Positions 54,128 through 61,619 of a stretch of DNA of 64,000 nucleotides are shown here, piece by piece. How positions within the stretch are numbered: the first letter of the stretch is position 1; each line of letters begins with the position of its first letter. The notes under the pieces are model-generated. The model was not told the DNA's origin, did not search any database, and saw only the letters and a program-made list of their open reading frames with translations. Location: positions 1 through 64,000 of the forward strand of contig NZ_JALBGV010000022.1 in NCBI RefSeq assembly GCF_023006505.1, read 5' to 3'. A program made the position numbers and the translations under genes. Origin of the DNA: Neorhizobium sp. SHOUNA12A. Its GTDB lineage: Bacteria; Pseudomonadota; Alphaproteobacteria; Rhizobiales; Rhizobiaceae.

Positions 54128-54940
54128 TCAGCGGGCATAGGCAAGCGGATGCAAAAGGTGCGGAACGGAAATCACATCCATATCGATCCCGTAAATGGCG
54201 TGGAGCGTCTCAGGCACCACAATTTCGTCCGGCGTGCCGCTTGCGACGACCTGTCCGCCTTTCAGCGCATGGATCCGATCGCAAAAGCGTGCGGCCATGT
54301 TGATATCATGAAGAACGATCACGATGCTCCGGCCGCCTTCGCGGGCCAGCCGCTGCACGAGAGACAGCACTTCGATCTGGTGCGCGATATCCAGCGCCGC
54401 GGTCGGCTCGTCGAGCAGCAGGCACCGGGCGTCCTGAGCGATCAGCATGGCGATCCACGCACGCTGCCGCTCCCCACCGGATAGTGTGCCTACAATACGA
54501 TCGGCAAAGGTCTCGATATGCGTGGCTGCTATGGCGGCCTCGACTTTTGCCTTGTCGGCATCGGAGAAACGGCCAAGCGCGCCGTGCCACGGATAGCGGC
54601 CGCAACCGACGAGTTCGCGGATCGTCATGTCTGAGCCTGTACCCAAATCCTGCGGCAAATAGGCAACCGAGCGCGCGAAGTCACGGCCGTGATAATGCGC
54701 GAGGTTGCGGCCACCGTAGGCAACCGATCCGGCAGTCGGTGCGAGTTGCCGTGCCAGGATTTTCAGGAGACTGGATTTGCCTGAACCATTGTGGCCAACC
54801 AGGGCCACCACCTCACCTGCCGGGAAATCGAGACTGACCTCTGACAGGATCGTGTTCCCGTCGATGGAAAGACCGACCTTGTCGACAGCAAAGGCATCCG
54901 TCGTTTCGGGAGCGTCCTGCGCTAGCTGAGCCGAGACCAC
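54128..54940 (-). CDS. FhuC-type iron-siderophore ABC transporter ATP-binding protein
   Basis: ATPase of the siderophore importer, 270 residues. It shows Walker A (GHNGSGKSS), Q-loop (AYLPQDLGTG), GRYPWHGALGRF typical of FhuC/FecE, signature LSGGERQRAWIAML, Walker B (CLLLDEPTAALD) and VLHDINMAARFCD. The start is a GTG at 54940 preceded by AGGAGGTAAC, far better than the ATG at 54976. It lies 51 bp after the esterase gene and 13 bp before the binding-protein gene. Confidence 0.92.
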   Translation of the reverse strand: MVSAQLAQDAPETTDAFAVDKVGLSIDGNTILSEVSLDFPAGEVVALVGHNGSGKSSLLKILARQLAPTAGSVAYGGRNLAHYHGRDFARSVAYLPQDLGTGSDMTIRELVGCGRYPWHGALGRFSDADKAKVEAAIAATHIETFADRIVGTLSGGERQRAWIAMLIAQDARCLLLDEPTAALDIAHQIEVLSLVQRLAREGGRSIVIVLHDINMAARFCDRIHALKGGQVVASGTPDEIVVPETLHAIYGIDMDVISVPHLLHPLAYAR

Positions 54941-54991
54941 GTTACCTCCTAAGCCAATACTGAAATGTCGCGCCAACAGCGCAGGTGTCTG

Positions 54992-55891
54992 TCACACATC
55001 TTTGTCCACCACTTCGAAAGCGACGCCCACTGCGCGATTGACGGCTGGTCCGAGGACGGACATGTGGGTCTGCCCTGCAAAAAGCTCGAACTGTGTGCGA
55101 ATGCCGTCCTCGGGACGGTTCAGTCGCTCTGCCATTTCCTGCGCCAACGCAACCGTCTGCTCGGTTTTCCTCTTCTCCAGACGAGAGGCTGCATCTTCGT
55201 TTCGGTACTGGAAAGGAGCAAGTTTATCCCCCTCGTACTCACCGGCCGACAGATGCAGGAAGGCCGCGTGACCCGCGACGCTCTGGCGGCGCACCTCATT
55301 GTTCAGGATTTCACTGCCTTCCCAATAAATAGTCGGACTGGCAGCGATCCAGTTGGCAAAAAGGACTGGACGTTCGAAAAGGGTGTAGAGAGTGAAAAGA
55401 CCGCCGAAAGAATGCCCGAAAAGCGATCGCCGCGTCGCATCGAGCCGCACCATTTCGGAAAGCCGCGGAAGCAGCTGCTTCTCGATAAAATCGAGCAGCT
55501 CGCCCGTCCCGCCGATGCGGACGGCAGGGCCACCGTCAAAATAGGGGGGATAGGATTTGATCGGCGGAGGCCCCAGGTCCCACGCCCTGCGGAGTGCGTT
55601 ATAGGGTTCGTCAGAGGGGTAGCCAATCGCCGCGATAACGCCCCAACCGACGTTGGTTCCGGTCGGGTAAGGCGCTTGCGTTACCAGGCTCGCGACGGCA
55701 AAGGGAAAGGTTGCATTCCCGTCGGTCAGGACCAGAAGCGGCCATCCCTCGGCGGGAGGTTCGTCGGCGGGAATATAGAGGAAGATGCGATAGGGCTCGC
55801 CGCCCGCCTTTGGTGCCAGGTCAAAACAAACAGTTCCGGGCAACGGGTAGGTTTTTTCAGTCATGCTCAACTCGCTGAGATTTTCTGCCAT
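54992..55891 (-). CDS. Alpha/beta-hydrolase, ferri-siderophore esterase-like (IroE/BesA type)
   Basis: Predicted serine esterase of 299 residues with the nucleophile in GHSFGG (S161), an oxyanion-type VLTDGN segment near 54-59 and a possible catalytic histidine in the AGQTHMSVL stretch near the C-terminus. This pattern (LFGHSFGGLFTLY, ASPTIYWE) is that of IroE/BesA-like siderophore hydrolases. No signal peptide is seen from the ATG at 55891, so it probably acts in the cytoplasm, releasing iron after uptake. It is 18 bp after the receptor gene in the same operon. Alternative: general carboxylesterase. Confidence 0.85.
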   Translation of the reverse strand: MAENLSELSMTEKTYPLPGTVCFDLAPKAGGEPYRIFLYIPADEPPAEGWPLLVLTDGNATFPFAVASLVTQAPYPTGTNVGWGVIAAIGYPSDEPYNALRRAWDLGPPPIKSYPPYFDGGPAVRIGGTGELLDFIEKQLLPRLSEMVRLDATRRSLFGHSFGGLFTLYTLFERPVLFANWIAASPTIYWEGSEILNNEVRRQSVAGHAAFLHLSAGEYEGDKLAPFQYRNEDAASRLEKRKTEQTVALAQEMAERLNRPEDGIRTQFELFAGQTHMSVLGPAVNRAVGVAFEVVDKDV

Positions 55892-55909
55892 GGCGCCAGC
55901 TTCCACCTG

Positions 55910-58030
55910 CTACCACTTATACTTCAGCGATCCGAGAACCGTGCGGCCTTGGCCGAAGTAGCAATAGCCGCCGTTGCAGACCTGCTCTTCGCGGTTGGCG
56001 AGGTTCGTCGCGCTGACGGAGAGTGAAAGTCCTTTCAGGTCCGGATTTTTTGCACCGAAGTCATAGGAAATTGCGGCGTCCAAATACACGACTCCCGCGT
56101 TCTTGCCGGTGTTGGCGTCGCTGGTGAAAGATTCGCTTGTTGCGCGGATGCCACCGCCGACGCTGAGGCCGTCGATCACGGTATCTTCAGACGCTGCATA
56201 GTTGACCCACAAAGAGGCGACGTGCCGGGGTGTCGTCGTTGGCGTGTTGCCGATAATGGAGCTGTCGAGATTGTCCGTGATTTCCCCGTGAGTGTAAGTG
56301 TAGGCGGCGATCAGGCTGATGCCGTTGTCGAAAGTCTTTCGACCTTCGACCTCGAAGCCCGTGAACGTATTCTCACCCGAGTTTTCATAGATAGGGACGA
56401 GGATCGGCGTGCCGGCATATTGCGGCTTGCCGGTTTCGACCAAACGATAAACCGCCGTGCTAAGTGAGAAGTTTTCGCCATCCGGCTGATATTTGATGCC
56501 GACTTCGATCTGACGGCCTTCGGTTGGCTCCAGCACGGCCCCTGAGGCAGAGAGCTCGGTCGAAGGGACGAAGGAGGTTCCGTAGCTCACATAGGGAGCG
56601 ATCCCGTTGTCAAAGAGATAGAGAAGGCCGACCTGACCAGACAGAGCTCCGTCTTCCCTCTCGTCGCTTGTGCCAGCGACCTTATCTGTGGTGGTCTGAT
56701 CCAGCCAATCGTAGCGCAAGCCGCCGACGAAGCGCCAGTTTCCGATCTCTGCCTGTTCCTGCGCATAAAGCCCCGTCTGACGCAGGTCGTTGCCAGTGAA
56801 GCCCGTCAGCGCTGGCGTTGGTGCGTTACCAACGTTGCCTGGCAATGTGGACCCGTAGCCGACGGCAAAATCCGAGTTTACGGCAGTGTAATCCAGTCCC
56901 GCGAGAATGGTATGGGACACACTGCCGGTTTCGAACTTGGCTTGGAGCCGGTTGTCGATCTGGTAGGCACGCATCTTGTCCGTAACCCCTGCGGTCGACC
57001 AGGGATCGGCCGGGGCGCTGAACATTGTCATCCGGTTGAGATAGCGTGCCTTGAGGTCCAGATCGCTCACGCGTGCGTTCTGCCGGAAGGTCAGGCCGTT
57101 GCCAAAGTCATGTTCGAGTTTGTAGCCCAGCTGATACTGCCGAATTTTCTGATAATCGTAATCCGGGTCGCTGACGAGATAGATCTGGCCGTCGTTTTTG
57201 AAAGTCCAGGCGCTGGCTGCGGTTTCGGTATCCTGGGCCAGGCCGTAGATGGTGATTTTGGTGCTGTCGGTCGGCTCCCAGGTAAAAGACGGCTGCAGCA
57301 GGTAACGGTCGTCCTGAATATCGTAGTTGGTCTCCCCTTCCCGGACGAGACCTACGACACGGTAAAACGCATCGTTGCTCTGGCCGATCGGTCCGCCGAA
57401 ATCGAAAGCGGCCTGCTTGCGGCCAACCGTCCCGTATTGGAGTTCGACTTCATGGTGAGCTTCCTGCAGCGGCAGTTTGGAAATCTTGTTGACGATACCG
57501 GCTGCGCTCGCCGCGCCGTACATAACAGACACGGGTCCCTTCAGCACCTCCACACGGTCGAGCGTGTATATTTCGGTTGTGAATGTTCCGTAGGTCATCA
57601 CCGGTTGGCGCAGGCCGTCGCGAAAATCACCGCTTACGGTGGTCTCGATGCCACGGATATAAATCTGATCGAAGCGCGGGTCATAACCGAAGCCACCGGT
57701 ACTCACGCCGGAGCTGTACCGGGTTGCCTGGATTATATCGGTGACGGTACGCTGCTCCATCTCCTTGCGTGTGATCACGGAAACGGAGCGCGGCGTCTCG
57801 ACGAGCGGCGTGTCGGTCTTCAAGGCGGAAACCGAACGCTCGGGAACGATGGTGTCGTTGTCTTCACTGATTGTTTGAGCGCCGGAGCCTCTTAAGATTA
57901 TGGGTTCGAGCGTAGTCGCGTCCTGCGCAACTGCCCCAATAGGCATGATGGCTGCAGCCACGGCGCCAACGAATACGGTGGAGCCGAGAAGATGGCGGCG
58001 GGCACAAAACCGATTGAAAGATAACGTCAT
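55910..58030 (-). CDS. TonB-dependent siderophore receptor
   Basis: Outer-membrane gated channel for a ferri-siderophore, 706 residues. A signal peptide ends near GAVAQ (residue 36), followed by a TonB-box-like TLEPIIL (40-46), a plug domain (TPRSVSVITRKEMEQR, GGFGYDPRFDQIYIRG, VLKGPVSVMYGA) and a 22-strand type beta-barrel ending in an aromatic residue (GSLKYKW). It resembles FhuA-type receptors. The ATG at 58030 heads the operon and lies about 140 bases downstream of the iron box at 58169-58185. Confidence 0.93.
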   Translation of the reverse strand: MTLSFNRFCARRHLLGSTVFVGAVAAAIMPIGAVAQDATTLEPIILRGSGAQTISEDNDTIVPERSVSALKTDTPLVETPRSVSVITRKEMEQRTVTDIIQATRYSSGVSTGGFGYDPRFDQIYIRGIETTVSGDFRDGLRQPVMTYGTFTTEIYTLDRVEVLKGPVSVMYGAASAAGIVNKISKLPLQEAHHEVELQYGTVGRKQAAFDFGGPIGQSNDAFYRVVGLVREGETNYDIQDDRYLLQPSFTWEPTDSTKITIYGLAQDTETAASAWTFKNDGQIYLVSDPDYDYQKIRQYQLGYKLEHDFGNGLTFRQNARVSDLDLKARYLNRMTMFSAPADPWSTAGVTDKMRAYQIDNRLQAKFETGSVSHTILAGLDYTAVNSDFAVGYGSTLPGNVGNAPTPALTGFTGNDLRQTGLYAQEQAEIGNWRFVGGLRYDWLDQTTTDKVAGTSDEREDGALSGQVGLLYLFDNGIAPYVSYGTSFVPSTELSASGAVLEPTEGRQIEVGIKYQPDGENFSLSTAVYRLVETGKPQYAGTPILVPIYENSGENTFTGFEVEGRKTFDNGISLIAAYTYTHGEITDNLDSSIIGNTPTTTPRHVASLWVNYAASEDTVIDGLSVGGGIRATSESFTSDANTGKNAGVVYLDAAISYDFGAKNPDLKGLSLSVSATNLANREEQVCNGGYCYFGQGRTVLGSLKYKW

Positions 58031-58168
58031 TGCCCGATCCCTTCGGCTGCAAACTGGGTGGTGATCCTGACAGATCACGGATGTGAGGGAGCAGCGAGAG
58101 AAGGTCGCTGGGCGAGATGGTTCGCCGAGCGCAGCTATAAAAGCCGAATCTTCGTCGATCAATCAAAT

Positions 58169-58185
58169 ATGAGTATCATACTCAT
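58169..58185. promoter_or_regulatory. IRO box (TGA-N9-TCA), candidate RirA operator
   Basis: ATGAGTATCATACTCAT is a perfect palindrome of 8+1+8 bases and contains TGA-N9-TCA, the iron-responsive operator bound by RirA in rhizobia. It lies 139 bases before the TonB receptor start and overlaps AT-rich promoter-like sequence. Repression under iron sufficiency is expected for the whole receptor-esterase-FhuCDB-like operon. Confidence 0.75.
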
Positions 58186-58581
58186 CTTATTGAGGGGAGG
58201 GTCGCAAAATTGCAACGGACAATGGCCGACGCGAACCGGAAGGGCTGGCCATAACGTCTACATCCAACAGCTCTGCCAAACCCTCCCCTTCCACCGCCTT
58301 CGCAGGGCGGATTTCCGGCGCTGACGGTGAAATGCGCTAGGAGGGATCTAGCTGCTTTGAACGGATTGGGACCGTCGCCCATCATCTCCAGTGGAATGAT
58401 GCCTTTCGATTTTTCTCGATTTTCCCGATCCTTATGACCGATCTCGGCAGAGCCTGCCCTCGGCGCTCATCCCGATCCCGGGCCGCTTGCCCAACGGGAG
58501 GACGACAACGACCGATGGGTAAAAACGAGAAGCGGAAGATAAAACTACAGGGACAAAAGGGAGCGGTTAGGGATGAACTGA
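58186..58581. other. Intergenic stretch with no recognisable gene
   Basis: About 395 bases between the iron box and the hairpin at 58582. No credible coding frame or RNA gene is visible on either strand. Confidence 0.4.
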
Positions 58582-58612
58582 CCCCATAAAGTTGGACATC
58601 AACTTTATGGGG
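58582..58612 (+). terminator. Perfect 13-bp hairpin with T run, possible terminator or IS-end remnant
   Basis: Arms 58582-58594 (CCCCATAAAGTTG) and 58600-58612 pair perfectly around the loop GACAT, followed on the plus strand by TTTTT. No plus-strand gene leads into it. It lies 22 bases past the stop of the minus-strand M28 gene, where it could still block read-through. The left arm with its flank (TGAACTGACCCCATAAAGTTGGACA in part) also resembles IS3-type terminal sequence. Confidence 0.55.
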
Positions 58613-58633
58613 TTTTTGACTAGGTGTTGGCGA

Positions 58634-60355
58634 TCAGGCAGCGCGAACCAACTGTTCTGCCTGACGCAGCGCCGAGATCACGCGGTTCTGGCCACGCACG
58701 AGTTGGGTCTTGGCAAAACCGAGTTTCTCAGGGCCGAGCTTGTCGAGATCGGCTGCCGTCGAGATGGCCGGCAGTTCCGGGATCGGCAGGGCCGGGTCGT
58801 GGCGGAATCGCTGCTCGCGGGTGTAGTTCAGCGGCACCAGGATGCGGGCGAGCCTTTGGATCACGTGGTTGGCGCTCTTCGCTTCGATCTTGCCGCTGTC
58901 GATCCCGGCGTAGAATGCGGCGAGTGTTTTAGCCAAGGACTCGACGGCCCGGCGACTCGGCGAAAGGTCGAAGCGGTCGCCGGCCTTCTTTTGGTAGGTG
59001 TCGACCGTGTGGAGGAACTCTCGTGCCGTCGCACGCCAGTCGAAGGGCAGGATCTTTGCATTGGCATTGCGCAGCACGGCCAGCAGATAGACCTTGATGT
59101 CGCGCAGCATGATGTCCTTATCGGCGATCTCAAGCGTGTCGTTTTCGGTGTGCCAGGCGATGTTGGCGCCACAGCCGCCGACCGTGTAGTAGCCCTTCTC
59201 CTCGCGGTCGCGTTCCGTCATGGTCGAGGACAGCATCAGGTAGCTCGACAGGCCGATATTGTTGAAGGAATAGTCGCCGGCGCGGTGCGGGCGCTCGGCC
59301 TCGGCTTTCTTGCCGGCCACTTCCTCGATGACGTCGGAGAGGAAAGCTTCCGTTTCGGTCATCATGCAGAGATTGATGAATTCCGTCGCCCAGCGGCAGC
59401 CGGGGCTGTCGCAATTGACCGAGGCGACACAGTTTTCGTCGAGGTCGAGCGCGAAATTGTCGGAGAACCAGGTTGAGCCTGCATAACGGCCGGTCGAGTG
59501 TCCCGGCCACCAGCAGATGCGGATCGAGCGCTTCAGCTTGTCTCGGTTGGCCCAGAGAACGCGGGCTATTTCGAGCATCGTCGCGTCGCCGGTGGCATTG
59601 TCGCCAACACCGACATCCCAGCTGTCGAGATGGCCGTGCAGGAAGACGTATTTGTCCGGCTCCTCGGTGCCCTTGATGAAGACTTCCGGCAGCTTCGACT
59701 TGAACCAGCCCTCTTCCATGTCCGCAAAGATGGTGACCTCCGTGCCGGTCTTGGCAAATTCGATCAGCGCATCGCCGCTCTCGCGGTTGACGGCAACGGC
59801 CGGGATCGACGGCTTGCGCGGCAGGTCGTCAAGGTCAGGCGTGCCCCAGACGGTGGTGCAGGTGCCCCAATGGATGTCGACGCCCGGATTGATGGCGATG
59901 ACGCCGACTGCGCCAAGCTCGGTGAACTGCGAAACGAGACCCGGATTGGCGAAACCTTCCGAGAGAACCACTTTGCCGCGGACCCGGGCAGCGAGTTCCC
60001 CGGTGCCGTCGACGGTCTTTTCGAACATGGTCGAGATCGCCTTCGGCTGCAGACTGGCGATATAAACGATCTCGCCCTTCACGCCCTTCGATGCGTCCAG
60101 CGAATAGGATGGCGGCTTGGCGCGGAAGGTCTTGCCCCCGGCTTCTACGCGGGCGAGGCCCGGCAGGCTGAGGAAGAGGTCGGCTTCGTGCATCTTGACC
60201 TCGACGCCGTGCTTGGCGAGCCTCGCGGCGACCTCGTCCATGGCCCGGTTCACATCGGTGGGATGCTCGCGCTTGTAGGTCGCAAAGCTCTCCACCAGAG
60301 CCCAGGGTTCATCCAGCGTCACCGCTCCCAGAACGGCAGATTCGATCTCGTTCAT
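58634..60355 (-). CDS. M28-family metallopeptidase
   Basis: Zinc aminopeptidase-type protein of 573 residues without a signal peptide, so probably cytoplasmic. A PA (protease-associated) domain seems to lie at about 95-210, inserted before the catalytic part. Zinc-site motifs are LHGHLDSWDVGVGDNATG (H242, D252) and a C-terminal WHTENDTLE. The operator-like palindrome at 60387-60399 lies 32 bases before the start. It is transcribed in the same direction as the IclR gene and divergent from the peptide transporter, so it may cleave imported peptides or amides. Confidence 0.88.
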   Translation of the reverse strand: MNEIESAVLGAVTLDEPWALVESFATYKREHPTDVNRAMDEVAARLAKHGVEVKMHEADLFLSLPGLARVEAGGKTFRAKPPSYSLDASKGVKGEIVYIASLQPKAISTMFEKTVDGTGELAARVRGKVVLSEGFANPGLVSQFTELGAVGVIAINPGVDIHWGTCTTVWGTPDLDDLPRKPSIPAVAVNRESGDALIEFAKTGTEVTIFADMEEGWFKSKLPEVFIKGTEEPDKYVFLHGHLDSWDVGVGDNATGDATMLEIARVLWANRDKLKRSIRICWWPGHSTGRYAGSTWFSDNFALDLDENCVASVNCDSPGCRWATEFINLCMMTETEAFLSDVIEEVAGKKAEAERPHRAGDYSFNNIGLSSYLMLSSTMTERDREEKGYYTVGGCGANIAWHTENDTLEIADKDIMLRDIKVYLLAVLRNANAKILPFDWRATAREFLHTVDTYQKKAGDRFDLSPSRRAVESLAKTLAAFYAGIDSGKIEAKSANHVIQRLARILVPLNYTREQRFRHDPALPIPELPAISTAADLDKLGPEKLGFAKTQLVRGQNRVISALRQAEQLVRAA

Positions 60356-60386
60356 ATCCGTTACTCCCCTACCTGTTTTATCTATC

Positions 60387-60399
60387 GAAACAATGTTTC
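60387..60399. promoter_or_regulatory. GAAAC-N3-GTTTC palindrome, candidate IclR operator (copy 1)
   Basis: GAAACAATGTTTC lies 32 bases before the M28 peptidase start. The surrounding bases CGAAAC..GTTTCACA are repeated almost exactly at 61418-61434, upstream of the peptide transporter genes. Two copies flanking an IclR-family gene suggest a shared operator. Confidence 0.6.
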
Positions 60400-60533
60400 A
60401 CAAAACTTGAAAACGCTAACAGAGGTTTGATGACCCCGCAAGCGGCTTCGAAGGGCCAGAAATCGCACTGACGAAAACGGGCGCCAAAGCGCCCGTCTAT
60501 TTCCGGATGATTGGAGATCGGCTTGATCGAGCC

Positions 60534-61334
60534 TCAAGCCCTTGATTTCACGAGGCCGTTTTCGCCAGGGCCGTGGATCGAAAGGCGCTCGGATATTTCC
60601 GCAGCGGCGTCGAGGGCGGCCTTCAAATGGCTTTCGCGCCGCTCTTCGTCGAAACGGGCGACAGCGCCAGCGACCGAGATCGAGGCGATGATGGTGCCGT
60701 CGGCGCCGGTGATCGGGACGGCAACGGAGAAGGCGCCTTCATCGAGATCGTTGAGCACGATATTGTAGCCGTTGGCGCGGATGCGTTCGAGTGCCTGGCG
60801 CAGTTTCGCCCGGTCGGTGATTGTGTAGGGCGTGAAGGCTTCGAGCGGCTGGGAAAGTACCGCATCGATGACCGAGGGATCGGCGTAAGCCAGCAGAAGC
60901 AGCGAACCACCGCCCGCATGCAATGGGCCATTGCGTCCCGCCTGGGCAAAAAGCCGGATCGAATGGCGGCCGGCGCGGGTCGCCAGAACGTAGGTCTTCA
61001 GGCCTTCCCGCACGACAAGGTTGACGTTCTCGGATGTCTGGTCGCGGAGCGCATCCATGACGGGCCGGGCGGCGTAAAGCAGGGCACCGTCCTTGCCAAG
61101 GCGCTCGCCAAGCACCCCGATGCGGTAGCCGAGCGAGAATTCGGCACGCTCCGGATCGCGCGATACGAACCCGCGTTCCTCCAGCGTGTGCAGCAGGCGG
61201 AAGACCAGCGATTTGGTCATCCCCAGCGATTTTGCAAGCGAGGTCACGCCCTGGTCCGGACGATCGGCGAGGGCTTCGAGAAGGGCGAGCGCCCGGTCCA
61301 CGGCCGCGATCTTGTAGTCTTTTGGTTCGGTCAT
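60534..61334 (-). CDS. IclR-family transcriptional regulator
   Basis: Regulator of 266 residues with an N-terminal winged helix-turn-helix (about 10-70: AVDRALALLEALAD, LAKSLGMTKSLVFRLLHTLEE) and a C-terminal effector domain (LLLLAYADPSVIDAVLSQ, GYNIVLNDLDEGAFSVAVPI). The ATG at 61334 with GGAG 8 bases upstream is chosen; the long frame to 62441 runs antisense to the transporter gene. It lies between the M28 gene and the divergent peptide ABC operon and probably controls both through the paired palindromes. Confidence 0.92.
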   Translation of the reverse strand: MTEPKDYKIAAVDRALALLEALADRPDQGVTSLAKSLGMTKSLVFRLLHTLEERGFVSRDPERAEFSLGYRIGVLGERLGKDGALLYAARPVMDALRDQTSENVNLVVREGLKTYVLATRAGRHSIRLFAQAGRNGPLHAGGGSLLLLAYADPSVIDAVLSQPLEAFTPYTITDRAKLRQALERIRANGYNIVLNDLDEGAFSVAVPITGADGTIIASISVAGAVARFDEERRESHLKAALDAAAEISERLSIHGPGENGLVKSRA

Positions 61335-61418
61335 CGGATGGTCTCCTCCGGCATGTGATTTGGATTGCTTGAAGCTTCTTGCAATCTTCTTGGAATGTGT
61401 TTTACTCGCCATCAATGC

Positions 61419-61431
61419 GAAACGATGTTTC
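61419..61431. promoter_or_regulatory. GAAAC-N3-GTTTC palindrome, candidate IclR operator (copy 2)
   Basis: GAAACGATGTTTC lies in the divergent region between the IclR gene (start 61334) and the binding-protein gene (start 61620). It differs from the copy at 60387 by one central base and shares the flanking C and CACA. Confidence 0.6.
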
Positions 61432-61619
61432 ACACAATAAAACATTGAGAGCCGGGTTGCAAACCCTTCGAAGGCGCTCGTGAATTTATTCTGTGGATTG
61501 AGTGTCGGCATTGAACGCGCGGGAAACGTGTTCGAAGGCCGATTTCGGATTTGCGATGCGGAGGGAGAAAACCCTTTGCCAACAAAGAGAATAGTCAAGC
61601 TATTCAGAGGAGAACGATC

